From positions 124,001-188,000 of the forward strand of contig NZ_DALZFB010000002.1 in the NCBI RefSeq assembly GCF_031979925.1: a DNA stretch of 64,000 nucleotides. The letters are read 5' to 3'. Both the position numbers and the translations under genes were made by a program. Every line of letters starts with the position of its first letter. Position 1 is the first letter of the stretch. The notes under the pieces were generated by a model. That model made no database searches. It saw only the letters and a program-made list of their open reading frames with translations, and had not been told where the DNA came from. This document shows, one piece after another, positions 1 through 7,560 of the stretch. This DNA comes from Pseudescherichia sp031979925 (GTDB lineage Bacteria; Pseudomonadota; Gammaproteobacteria; Enterobacterales; Enterobacteriaceae).

Positions 1-1184
1 GCAGGGGACTGGCCCGGTTTCGCTACCGCCCGGGCCACGATGACCGCAACCACCATCAGCGCCAGCACCACCATCATGGCGCTGCGCAGTCCGTAGTGCT
101 CACCTAAGAAGCCCAGCAGCGGCGGCCCCACCAGGAACGCCAGATAGCCGGTCGTCGCCACCACGCTTACGCGGGTCGCGGCGTCCGGCCCGGTGTCGCT
201 GGCGGCGGAGATGGTCAGCGGGAAGCCAAGAGACGCGCCCAGGCCCCACAGCAGCACGGAGACGCCTGCCACCCAGGCGCTATCGACGAAGATAATCAGC
301 GCAATCCCCAGCCCGCCCAAAATGGCGCTGGCCCGCACTACCGTGACGCGGCTGTAGCGATCGATAAACCAGCCGCCGGTAAAGCGCCCAACGGTCATGC
401 CGAGGGTAAAGCCGGTGTAGATCACCGATCCGGAGGTCGGGGTAAAGCCGTGACCGTCCACCATCAGCAGCGGCAGCCAGTCGTTGGCGGAGCCTTCGGC
501 AAAGGCCATCGCCAGCACCACCACGCCAATCAGCATCAGCTGGGTATCGCGATAGAAGGGACGACCCTTGCGTTCGTGCTGCGCTTCGCCTGCATCGTTA
601 CGCCCGGTGCCGTCAGGGATAGCGGTAATCGCAATCAGGATTGGCACGATGGCTACCAGCGCCGCCAGCAGCACGTGCAGGGTCGCAGTCACGCCCCAGG
701 CGGTAAGCGTCATGCCGATACCCGCGCCCACCAGCGTGCCGAGGCTGTAGAAGCCGTGCATCATCGGCAGCACGGTTTTGTTCATCTTCTGCTCCACCAC
801 CGCGCCTTCGATATTAATCGCCACTTCGGCTGCCCCCAGGCTGCTGCCAAACAGCGCCAGCCCAACGGCAAACAGCAGCGGCGAGGCAAACCACAGGGCG
901 AGGCTCAGCACCATCATTCCGAAGACCGACAGTGACATGCTGGCGCGGATAACGTTGCGGGTGCCGAAGCGTTTGACCAGCCACGCGGAGGAGAGAACGC
1001 CGCTCATTGAGCCGATAGAGAGGCCAAACAGCACCGCGCCCATCTCAGCGGTGGAAACCGACAGGATGTCGCGAATGGCCGGAGTCCGCGTAGCCCAGGA
1101 GGCCATCAGCAGGCCAGGTATAAAGAAGAAGGTAAACAGAGCCCAAAGACGGTGTTTCAGGGCAGAGCGAGAGGAGGAGGTCAT
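1..1184 (-). CDS. ybjJ: MFS transporter YbjJ (3-prime end cut by window)
   Basis: An inner-membrane major facilitator superfamily protein of unknown substrate. It reads on the minus strand from the ATG at 1182-1184 (MTSSSRSALKHRLW...) and is still open at base 1, so only the last few residues are missing. The early stretch GLLMASWATRTPAIRD and the many hydrophobic segments match E. coli YbjJ closely along the whole length. In E. coli the next genes are rcdA and ybjL; here rcdA is replaced by the accessory region that starts about 100 bp upstream of this start codon. Family membership is secure; transport activity is untested. Confidence 0.93.
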   Translation of the reverse strand, partial: MTSSSRSALKHRLWALFTFFFIPGLLMASWATRTPAIRDILSVSTAEMGAVLFGLSIGSMSGVLSSAWLVKRFGTRNVIRASMSLSVFGMMVLSLALWFASPLLFAVGLALFGSSLGAAEVAINIEGAVVEQKMNKTVLPMMHGFYSLGTLVGAGIGMTLTAWGVTATLHVLLAALVAIVPILIAITAIPDGTGRNDAGEAQHERKGRPFYRDTQLMLIGVVVLAMAFAEGSANDWLPLLMVDGHGFTPTSGSVIYTGFTLGMTVGRFTGGWFIDRYSRVTVVRASAILGGLGIALIIFVDSAWVAGVSVLLWGLGASLGFPLTISAASDTGPDAATRVSVVATTGYLAFLVGPPLLGFLGEHYGLRSAMMVVLALMVVAVIVARAVAKPGQSP

Positions 1185-1276
1185 AGCGTGTTGTCTTTAG
1201 TTATGGTTTTGGCGTCGCTTAACAGTAGCAAGATTTGGGCAAGAATGCAGGGGAAAGGTGGGGGGTAGGTCAGCCC

Positions 1277-1310
1277 GTAGGCCCGGCAAACTTAAGTGCC
1301 GCCGGGCGGG
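1277..1310. repeat. REP-like palindrome
   Basis: Imperfect inverted repeat of the GTAGGCCCGGC...GCCGGGCG type that recurs at six or more intergenic places in this window. It lies between the ybjJ promoter side and the end of the 73-codon accessory gene, marking the left edge of the accessory region. Confidence 0.7.
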
Positions 1311-1532
1311 TTAGCTGTTATTACTTTTTTTAACGGATCTGTCCGCGATGAGCATAATGACAACGTATGCAATAATTCCAGCAGCCAAAACCATTAAGGG
1401 ACCGACTATTCGCATTATTCCTTCATTAATAAAACCAGTATAAAACATACCAAAAATGGTAAGCGTCAAGATGAGGGTGCCGAACACCTCTGACGTGAAT
1501 TTAATTGTTAATTTTAATATCTTCGATAACAC
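1311..1532 (-). CDS. small two-helix membrane protein, accessory
   Basis: I do not recognise this 73-aa protein. It has two predicted membrane segments (about residues 16-33 and 41-62) and a short charged tail. The start is a GTG at 1530-1532 with AGAGGA eight bases upstream, inside the end of the preceding gene; the two reading frames overlap by 32 bases, so they are almost certainly co-transcribed and probably translationally coupled. The DNA is AT-rich compared with ybjJ and ybjL. A role together with the 217-aa partner is inferred only from this overlap; a toxin/immunity pair or a small membrane effector module are possibilities. Confidence 0.6.
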   Translation of the reverse strand: MLSKILKLTIKFTSEVFGTLILTLTIFGMFYTGFINEGIMRIVGPLMVLAAGIIAYVVIMLIADRSVKKSNNS

Positions 1533-2154
1533 GTATTAATTCCTCTGTTCTTCCGGGATGTTTACGTAACATCTCGCCCATCTCAATAAAATGTATTAAA
1601 GGACCTTCGAATAAGAAGTAGAGCATATCATAATTATGGATATAGAGTGCCTGCCAGAGTTGTGGGTTCTCAAGGCTTAACCTTCGTGAAGCATCGCATG
1701 CCCGTGCAATCACGCCTTGAGTAACAATCCCTCCAAGCATAACCCCAGTCAGGCCCCGCATTGCCAGACGAGTAACCAAGGTTGTCATCATGCCGTTTAG
1801 TACCCTAGTACCAAGAAACGTCGAAACACTTACTTGTAAAGCGGTACGTGAACTCATGGTGGTAGCGCTGGAGATAAGGGAATCGTGGATCTTTTTTAAA
1901 GCTGGTTCTGGTAGATGACTAAGGACATCGTTGATGATAATTTTAGTCACTTTTACGATAGTGTTTCTGTCTTTTATCAACGATCTGATTGCCAACACAA
2001 CCCGCCTATCATCATTGAGGTTACGCCGCTGTATTCGGTAACCTCCATCGGACATGTTGAGATCCTGAAATGTTCTTTCAAGTCCTAGATAAAAGTCACA
2101 GGGGAGGGATACAACGCCTTTTACTACGGCATTGGCTATTAGTGATACATCCAT
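1501..2154 (-). CDS. hypothetical accessory protein with hydrophobic core
   Basis: An unrecognised 217-aa protein. The chosen start is the ATG at 2152-2154, which has AAGGAA nine bases upstream; a TTG seven codons earlier is open but has no ribosome site. The N-terminal 100 residues are mixed and basic; residues about 105-155 are rich in Gly, Ala, Val, Leu and Thr and could form a membrane hairpin (GLTGVMLGGIVTQGVIA); the C-terminal 60 residues are amphipathic with several Trp/Tyr. It overlaps the downstream 73-codon membrane gene by 32 bases. Base composition is AT-rich and unlike the host genes, suggesting transfer. No function is assigned. Confidence 0.6.
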   Translation of the reverse strand: MDVSLIANAVVKGVVSLPCDFYLGLERTFQDLNMSDGGYRIQRRNLNDDRRVVLAIRSLIKDRNTIVKVTKIIINDVLSHLPEPALKKIHDSLISSATTMSSRTALQVSVSTFLGTRVLNGMMTTLVTRLAMRGLTGVMLGGIVTQGVIARACDASRRLSLENPQLWQALYIHNYDMLYFLFEGPLIHFIEMGEMLRKHPGRTEELIRVIEDIKINN

Positions 2155-2375
2155 TAACAACTGTTCCTTGTACAATTTTTAATGGATCATACCCCTATAA
2201 AAGCGAGGGTTGAAGCAAATACAAGGGCGCGGGTTTAAAAATAGCATTTAAAGTATATTATTAATACATTCGCGAGTGTAAATAAAATTAGGAAGTTAAT
2301 GGCGGGTGTTAGACGTTCACGTTACTGCAAGGATATTCTTTATTGCTAATCAAGAGACCAAACAGCACATAATCT

Positions 2376-2570
2376 TTATCGGCAAAGGGAAAACGAGCTA
2401 GTGCGGTGCAGTTCACATAATCCGAAAAAAGTTAAAAAAGCATTTTCTAAACGCGAAGGTATATTGCACTGTACGTATAGATTACGAATAGTAAGCTCGT
2501 AGAGACGCTTTACGGCCCTAAGCTCACTATTTTCACTCAGTTCATCATTCGATTCCGACTTCGTTGTCAT
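2376..2570 (-). CDS. small hypothetical protein, accessory
   Basis: A 64-codon frame starting at the ATG at 2568-2570, with AAGGAA about six bases upstream. The N-terminal half is acidic and polar (many Ser, Glu, Asn), followed by a helix-like stretch RAVKRLYELTIRNLYV. I do not recognise it. It lies between the accessory pair at 1311-2154 and the phage-like remains that begin near 2636. The ribosome site favours a real gene, but short length and no known relative keep this uncertain. Confidence 0.4.
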   Translation of the reverse strand: MTTKSESNDELSENSELRAVKRLYELTIRNLYVQCNIPSRLENAFLTFFGLCELHRTSSFSLCR

Positions 2571-2635
2571 AAAAATTCCTTTATCGCAGCAGGCAGTTAA
2601 CTAAAATTTTTCCAATTATCTCAGATTACAAGAAT

Positions 2636-2827
2636 ATGAGCATAAAGGAACTGCGACAACTGGCCACGAGGCTACAAGTGGTAAAACCGAAACGCCAGAA
2701 AGGATACAAACAGGAAGTTACAGAGCATCAACGGCTGTAGCTCGATGCGGAGCTGAGGTTCAGAGGTTTTGACGCGAGTGAAACGGCACTGGATCTGCTT
2801 CTGCGTGACGGCAGTCTGCCATTTTGA
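2636..2827 (+). pseudogene. small phage-type gene interrupted by an amber codon
   Basis: From the ATG at 2636 the frame reads MSIKELRQLATRLQVV..., meets a TAG at 2738-2740, and then stays open in the same frame (LDAELRFRGFDASETALDLL...) to a TGA at 2825-2827. Both halves have normal protein-like composition and join without a frame change, so a 63-codon gene with one nonsense mutation is the simplest reading. Small genes of this kind are common in the replication region of P2-like phages, which fits the position left of the cos-like site. I cannot name the family. Confidence 0.45.
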
Positions 2828-3010
2828 GCTGGGTTGCGTCTGTTTTACCGAAACTAGCGTCTGCATGAGGATGACAAATGGCGTAAATTGTACAAAAGGT
2901 GTACGGAAATGGTATGTCTACAATCAATGGATTAGCTGACTAAAAAACTACTTCAGCTTTTAAATCATATAATGCACTGTATGTATAAGCAGTGATATTG
3001 GAAGAGAATT
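2828..3010. other. degenerate spacer in the phage remnant
   Basis: No gene is supported here. Short open stretches are broken by stops in all frames, and no hairpin or operator was recognised with confidence. It separates two small phage-type frames. Confidence 0.4.
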
Positions 3011-3196
3011 GTGAACGATTTGCTCATGGAGTCACCTTCATTGCAGCGGATAGCACTTATGGCCCGGCTGGTTGCCAGCTCAGGTAGTAGCGGTGGCGAC
3101 AAGGAGGTGGCGATCTCGTGGCTGTCGGAGCAGACTAGCGATCTGAGTACCAAGCTGAATAAATATGGAGTAGGACATGATAAGAGTACGCATTAG
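3011..3196 (+). CDS. small hypothetical protein beside the cos-like site
   Basis: A 61-aa frame that starts with GTG at 3011, four bases after GGAAGAG. The protein (MNDLLMESPSLQRIALMARL...) looks helical in its first two thirds and ends in a charged tail. It is the last intact frame before the cos-like site at 3368, a place where P2-like phages carry small right-end genes. I do not recognise a named family; an ATG five codons downstream is an alternative start without a visible ribosome site. The opposite-strand frame across 3080-3529 overlaps it and looks like a shadow. Confidence 0.45.
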   Translation: MNDLLMESPSLQRIALMARLVASSGSSGGDKEVAISWLSEQTSDLSTKLNKYGVGHDKSTH

Positions 3197-3367
3197 TGAT
3201 TTCGCACCATGGGAAACTCCCTCCCATATGGCATCCTGCGGTATGAGAAAGCAGTGCATGCCTATGATGTATGGATTCGCATGATCCAAATGGGTCGGGG
3301 CCTCCAGAACTGGCGCGCTTCCTAGTCCGTCAAGCACCTGCATTAAAACCACTACATAAATCAGGCA

Positions 3368-3386
3368 GGCGTGGCGGGGATACGAG
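3368..3386. other. cos-like packaging site of P2/186-type phage (degenerate)
   Basis: The 13-base core GGCGTGGCGGGGA matches the start of the 19-base cohesive end of P2-like phages as I remember it for phage 186; the last six bases match only partly (about 15 of 19 overall). It lies on the Q side of the remnant, as in P2 where cos adjoins gene Q, but here about 2.2 kb of cargo sits between cos and Q. The match is from memory, so it needs an alignment. Confidence 0.5.
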
Positions 3387-3495
3387 CGCGCTGCATGCCT
3401 GAAGTGGCTTAGATAGTAGCTGTCACAGGAACAACTTAGTGTAGTATTACTCATATAAGCCAATGAAATATAATCGACTCTCATTAGAGGTGATG

Positions 3496-4491
3496 ATGAA
3501 CGGAATCTGGTACGAAAACACTCATACACGCATTCCTAACTTTGAAACAACAACACATCAAAAGCACAAATTCGGTTACGCTTATGAAACAACAAGTCAT
3601 TTTGTGCATCTGTATGGGCGTGACGTTGGATTTAATGTAATATCAGTTGGGTTAACTGTTATTGAGCAACGAAGCGGAACTCTTAATGATTGGGTTCAGA
3701 GGGTATTTGGGGCTCAGAACATATCCCCTTTAGATAATGAAGTTGGACATGTCACTAAGGGAGTGTGGCGGCCATCCTTATATTATGTCAATGATATAGA
3801 AACAGCATTAGGTATCGATGAGTTTGAAAAAAGAGCAACAGAGCAAGCCCTAAGAGTTTTGATAGAAAAGCTTGATGATATTTTTCTATATGTTGAACCA
3901 AGTACCCATGGTTTGATTTCTTACAGTCATAAATGTAGAGAGCTATTAATTCTTGCTTGTACTGAGGTTGAAAATCAATGGGTCTCAATCATTGGTAAAA
4001 CAAATTTATCTCGTTCAAATGGTCGGTACTCCACAAATGATTATGTAAGATTACTAGATAAGCTTTATCTGTCTGAATATAAAATTAAATATTTGAATTA
4101 TGACGGATTAAGACATTTCAAACCTTTTGATGGATGGAATGCAAATAACCCCACAACTTCTTTGCCATGGTATAATGCATATAATAAAACTAAACATGAT
4201 AGATCAGGGGCGTTTCACTTTTCAACTTTAGAAAACGTAATGGACGCAGTTGCTGCTTGTGTTGTAATGTACTGTGTAAAGTATGGTCCATTTGGTTTAT
4301 TGGATGCCAATACATCTCTTTCAACGATCGTTAATCAAAATTTTTCAATATCACTAGATAATAGCAATCCAGCAAGTTATTACATCCCTGAAATTGAACT
4401 CGCAACGGATACAAGATCAGATTTATTACTTTATGATTGTTATCGTGCGGGCCATAATAAGGCATGGGTCAGTGATTCCCTAGTGCTATAG
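3496..4491 (+). CDS. 331-aa protein of unknown function, prophage cargo
   Basis: I do not recognise a named family. The chosen start is the ATG at 3496, five bases after AGAGG at 3486-3490; the frame is open back to an ATG at 3463 that lacks a ribosome site. The N-terminal half is mixed beta-like sequence. A helical C-terminal half follows, with an acidic motif RELLILACTEVE (about residues 148-159) and WYNAYNKTKHDR (about 225-236), then a long helix ENVMDAVAACVVMYC. The paired Glu-rich helix and K-T-K-H-D-R helix resemble HEPN-like helical bundles, but this is a visual guess. The gene is AT-rich, intact, and sits between the cos-like site and portal gene Q, beside a nuclease gene, a position where P2-like phages often carry antiviral cargo. 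It converges on the nuclease gene across a 14-bp hairpin. Confidence 0.7.
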   Translation: MNGIWYENTHTRIPNFETTTHQKHKFGYAYETTSHFVHLYGRDVGFNVISVGLTVIEQRSGTLNDWVQRVFGAQNISPLDNEVGHVTKGVWRPSLYYVNDIETALGIDEFEKRATEQALRVLIEKLDDIFLYVEPSTHGLISYSHKCRELLILACTEVENQWVSIIGKTNLSRSNGRYSTNDYVRLLDKLYLSEYKIKYLNYDGLRHFKPFDGWNANNPTTSLPWYNAYNKTKHDRSGAFHFSTLENVMDAVAACVVMYCVKYGPFGLLDANTSLSTIVNQNFSISLDNSNPASYYIPEIELATDTRSDLLLYDCYRAGHNKAWVSDSLVL

Positions 4492-4498
4492 TGCTATG

Positions 4499-4534
4499 CA
4501 AATGGGCGCCTTAGATACTAAAGGCGCCCATTTG
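4499..4534. terminator. bidirectional hairpin between convergent cargo genes
   Basis: A perfect 14-bp inverted repeat (CAAATGGGCGCCTT and its complement) around an eight-base loop starts eight bases after the stop of the 331-aa gene and ends 32 bases before the stop of the HNH gene. It suits a shared terminator for two convergent genes, although the T tract on either side is short. Confidence 0.65.
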
Positions 4535-4566
4535 TTATCGCTAGGTATTACATATCAACAGGGTAC

Positions 4567-5520
4567 TTAAATGTTAAAGGACTTCCACCTAGTTAATAGT
4601 GATTTTATTGCGATAGTGTGTTTAATACTTATCTTTAAACCTTCAAATTTCGAATACCCATTTTCCAAAGCATCCGCTGAAAAATGAATGGTTTTTGTGG
4701 TCGGATCTATAGCACAAAGATTTAGGTCATATAAAGTGTGAATGTCACTTCTGAGCAATAATCCATTGCTAATGTGATTGTGACTGTCGTTTCGATATGC
4801 ATCAATGTGAGCAGCTTCAAGAATATCAACAAGCTTACATCCTGTAACCGCACAAATAGGGTTTGATTTTAATAGCTTGTCTCGAAATGTTTTTTGCCCA
4901 CGTCGTTGTTTTATTTGCCGCTCTACAACGTTCCGTTGATCTTCATTCGTCAAAGTGGGAATGTCTTTATCGGCTTCGCTAGCATTTAGATCCAGAATCA
5001 TAGTAGGTTGGGAAGTAAGCAAAGCAACAGCCCAAGGATAGTTAACTTCTTGGATGGACATTTGCCCATTGTAGCGTGGAGTTTTATCTATAAGTTGTGA
5101 CATTGTAATATCGGATAGTGTACGGTACTGAGTGCCGTAGTTTGCTATAAATTCTTTAGCTGGCTCGAAAATCACTCTTGGTTCATCAAATTCATGGCCT
5201 TTATCACAACGCCACTCTGGTTTTATAGTTTTCCTTGGCAGGATTTTTTTTGCTTTGCAGTCCAAATAGACACATTTGTTACGTTTCTTATTAATGCTCT
5301 GTGTTTCTAATTTCTCAATAACAGATATGCCTAAGACACTTTCTCTGTCGGTAATAATAACAATATCACCGTTTTTTACATTTTTGTAGTTCGCTACAAA
5401 ACTGTCATAGCGATAGAAAACTGATGAGTCATCATGATAACCATCATTACCCCAATATCTAAGATCGTCTTTCTCAATTGCTTTAAAGGACCATGCTTGC
5501 TGTACCACGATTTTTTCCAC
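4567..5520 (-). CDS. PUA/EVE-like plus HNH endonuclease, predicted modification-dependent restriction enzyme
   Basis: A 317-aa three-part protein. Residues 1-75 look like a PUA/EVE-type reader of modified bases (DLRYWG, FYRYDSFVANY, GDIVIITDRESVLGISVIEKLE). Residues about 83-112 form a zinc-ribbon-like segment (C83, C88, C105, H109 in CDKGHEFDEP). Residues about 220-270 are an HNH nuclease: C223 and C228 (ICAVTGC), catalytic-type H238 in EAAHI, N252 in SNGLLLRSDI and H261. Known EVE-HNH and similar fusions cut DNA containing modified cytosine, so a type IV-like anti-phage role is a reasonable inference. The start is a GTG at 5520 with a weak ribosome site. It is intact, AT-rich, and sits directly beside the broken portal gene Q on the same strand. 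Confidence 0.75.
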   Translation of the reverse strand: MEKIVVQQAWSFKAIEKDDLRYWGNDGYHDDSSVFYRYDSFVANYKNVKNGDIVIITDRESVLGISVIEKLETQSINKKRNKCVYLDCKAKKILPRKTIKPEWRCDKGHEFDEPRVIFEPAKEFIANYGTQYRTLSDITMSQLIDKTPRYNGQMSIQEVNYPWAVALLTSQPTMILDLNASEADKDIPTLTNEDQRNVVERQIKQRRGQKTFRDKLLKSNPICAVTGCKLVDILEAAHIDAYRNDSHNHISNGLLLRSDIHTLYDLNLCAIDPTTKTIHFSADALENGYSKFEGLKISIKHTIAIKSLLTRWKSFNI

Positions 5521-5577
5521 TTATAAAAAATTGGTTAACACTATCCAACAGCAAAGCATTTTAATTTACAAGAGAAA

Positions 5578-6133
5578 TTACGCCAAGGAGTATGACTCAA
5601 ATCGCAAAACCTCTTGCCCTAACCAGTCGTTTACTTCACCCATCTTTTTTGTAACGGTAGTAATTCATTCCGCACAAACACATTAGCCGCCTTCTCCACA
5701 TCCCCAAACCCCCCAACATTACTCGGCACAATCCCCATCATCTGAGGCGGAACGCGGTGTGCTGCCATCATGTCATCCCGGCTCACGTTCTTGATATTCA
5801 GAAACTCATCCTTTGCTGCGACCTCTGACAACGGGATGATCTGATCCCATCCTTTTTCCCGTTCGGCGAATACATAAACAGGTTGCGAAAGTTGCCCGGC
5901 CCTTTGGCGCTTTTCATCGCCAGGCGGATGCTGTTCACATCCTCCTGGTTCTGCGCGGCGTCGGCCATATACATGATGAAACCTGCATGGCTGCCGTTGT
6001 TGTAATACTTCCGGCGGAAAAGCGTAGCGGACTCATTCAGCAGGGCGGAAGGAATGGCGGACAGGTATTCCGGCAGTCCGTAAATCTTTTGGTTCAGGTC
6101 CGGCTCCATCAGGTGGAAGATGCTCCCTCTGGT
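5578..6133 (-). pseudogene. Q: P2-like portal protein gpQ, C-terminal part with two frameshifts
   Basis: The minus strand encodes the second half of a P2-type portal vertex protein (EPDLNQKIYGLPEYLSAIPS, KGPGNFRNLFMYSPNGKKDG, then DEFLNIKNVSRDDMMAAHR, GGFGDVEKAANVFVRNELLP, and finally VNDWLGQEVLRF). These pieces lie in three frames: one base is missing near 5838-5842 (in what should be GATCC) and another in the A run at 5645-5650. The gene is also cut on its 5-prime side near 6130-6160, where lysB begins; genes P to K/lysA of the P2 order are deleted there. In P2 the protein forms the portal at the head vertex; this copy cannot work. Confidence 0.88.
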
Positions 6134-6160
6134 GAATTCATACGGCTGCGTGGTGAGGGA

Positions 6161-6589
6161 ATGAGTCGGGCACTGGTGATTATTCTGCTAATGCTTCTGG
6201 CGGCGCTGGACTGGCAGTCGTGCCGGCCTAATAACGCCAGCCACACCATCGAAACCAAGGGCGAAGCGCTGAAAAGCAAAAGCCTGGAATTGGCGAAGAA
6301 AAACAGCCAGCTGATCGGCCTGTCCATTCTGACCGAAACCAACAGCCGTGAGCAGACGCGGCTCTATGCGGCGGCAGAAGACTCGCGCGCATTGCTTCAT
6401 CAGCGGCAGAGCCGGATCGAGGAGCTTAAACGTGAAAACGAAGATTTACGCCGCTGGGCTGACACTCTTTTGTCTCCTGATGTTGTCAGGCTGCGCGAAA
6501 GGTCCGCCATCACCGGAGATGCAGCTTACCGTGAGTGGCTGTCCGAGAGTGACGCCGTGCAGTCTGAACCCGTCAGCGCCGCGAACTAA
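6161..6589 (+). CDS. lysB: P2-like LysB, inner-membrane spanin subunit
   Basis: A 142-aa protein with one N-terminal membrane segment (ALVIILLMLLAAL) and a long helical, coiled-coil-like periplasmic part ending in ENEDLRRWADTLLSP, typical of P2 LysB. With LysC it would span the periplasm and fuse outer to inner membrane during lysis. The ATG at 6161 follows GAGGGA. The frame is open upstream but that part is antisense to Q. It is intact, although endolysin and holin genes normally just before it are deleted, so it is probably idle. Confidence 0.85.
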   Translation: MSRALVIILLMLLAALDWQSCRPNNASHTIETKGEALKSKSLELAKKNSQLIGLSILTETNSREQTRLYAAAEDSRALLHQRQSRIEELKRENEDLRRWADTLLSPDVVRLRERSAITGDAAYREWLSESDAVQSEPVSAAN

Positions 6590-6722
6590 CGGTGACCTGA
6601 ACGCGGTGCTGGACAAAACCGAGGCCGCCTGGGTGGTCTGTGCCGACAAAGTAGACACGGTCGTGGCGTGTCAGGAGCGAAACAGTGAACAAGCCGCAGT
6701 CCTTACGCCGCGCCCTGAATAG
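6432..6722 (+). CDS. lysC: P2-like LysC, outer-membrane spanin lipoprotein nested in lysB
   Basis: A 96-aa lipoprotein read in another frame inside the 3-prime half of lysB, the classic nested Rz/Rz1-type arrangement. The start is GTG at 6432 (VKTKIYAAGLTLF), followed by a lipobox LSGC around residues 17-20, a proline-containing mature part and a C-terminal stretch with paired cysteines (VVCADKVDTVVAC). It ends 37 bases inside gene R. It is intact and would act with LysB at the last step of lysis. Confidence 0.85.
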   Translation: MKTKIYAAGLTLFCLLMLSGCAKGPPSPEMQLTVSGCPRVTPCSLNPSAPRTNGDLNAVLDKTEAAWVVCADKVDTVVACQERNSEQAAVLTPRPE

Positions 6723-7115
6723 GGCGGTGCCCTATGTGCGCGATGACCCAGACAAGCTGCATCTGTTCGTGGATAATGGCTCCCTGGTGGCAACCGGTGC
6801 GCAGTCCATGTCGTGGGAATACCGCTACACCCTGAACGTGGTGATGAAGATTTCAGCGGTCACCAGAACCTGCTGATGGCCCCGGTGCTGCTGTGGCTGA
6901 AAGTGAGTCAGGCGGATGCCATCAACAATCTACAACTGCGTGAGAAGCTATTCACCTTTGAGGTGGATATTCTGCGCAACGACGTGTGTGATATTAGCCT
7001 GAACCTGCAGCTGATGGAGCGCTTGCTGGTCAGCACCGACGGCGCTATCTCGACAGTTGAGGCTGAGCCGGAACCCGATGAGCCAGAAGAAATGTGGACA
7101 GCGAAGCGTGGATAA
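6685..7115 (+). pseudogene. R: P2-like tail completion protein gpR, frameshifted
   Basis: The gene starts with GTG at 6685 (MNKPQSLRRALNRAVPYVRD...LSWEYRYTLNVV-type sequence) and continues in another frame as DEDFSGHQNLLMAPVLLWLK...EPDEPEEMWTAKRG. Both parts match P2 gpR. One base has been lost near 6842-6845, where GTGGT should be followed by one more base before GATGAAGAT. The stop at 7113-7115 overlaps the GTG of gene S by eight bases, as in compact P2 late operons. Confidence 0.87.
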
Positions 7116-7553
7116 TCTGCATAAAGTCGATGAGTGGCTGGCCGTGCTGCTGGCGAATATGGAGCCTGCCGCACGTCAGCGCATGATGCGCGAACTGGCG
7201 CAGGAGTTGCGCCGGAATCAGCAGCAGAACATCCGGCTGCAGCGCAACCCGGACGGCAGCGGGTACGAGCCGCGAAAGGTCACTGCGCGGACTAAAAAAG
7301 GGCACATTGAACGGCAGATGTTTGCAAAGCTACGCACGGCGAAATACCTGAAAACTGCCGCCAGCGCGGATTCTACCAGCGTGCAGTTTGCAGGGAAGGT
7401 GCAGCGAATTGCACGGGTACATCATTACGGCTTACGTGATCGTGTAAGCCGTGGGGGCCGGAAGTGCGTTATGCTGAGCGGCGGTTGCTGGGGACAAACG
7501 ATCAAATAGAAGGGGTTGTCCAAGATTATATGCTTCACTGGCTCGCATTATAA
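7108..7553 (+). pseudogene. S: P2-like tail completion protein gpS, frameshifted
   Basis: GTG at 7108 opens VDNLHKVDEWLAVLLANMEP..., with typical gpS blocks QQQNIRLQRNPDG, KGHIERQMFAKLRTAKY and VQRIARVHHYGLRDRVSRGG. After that one G is missing from the run at 7453-7457; the next frame restores PEVRYAERRLLG... to a TAA at 7551-7553. Gene order lysB-lysC-R-S is that of P2. The P2 genes V to E that should follow are gone, and a cargo gene on the opposite strand comes next. Confidence 0.87.
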
Positions 7554-7560
7554 ATTGTGA

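Noticed and set aside
3080..3529. 149-codon minus-strand frame near the cos-like site
   Set aside because: Overlaps a better supported small gene and the cos-like site, has Cys/Ser-rich random-looking sequence and no ribosome site.
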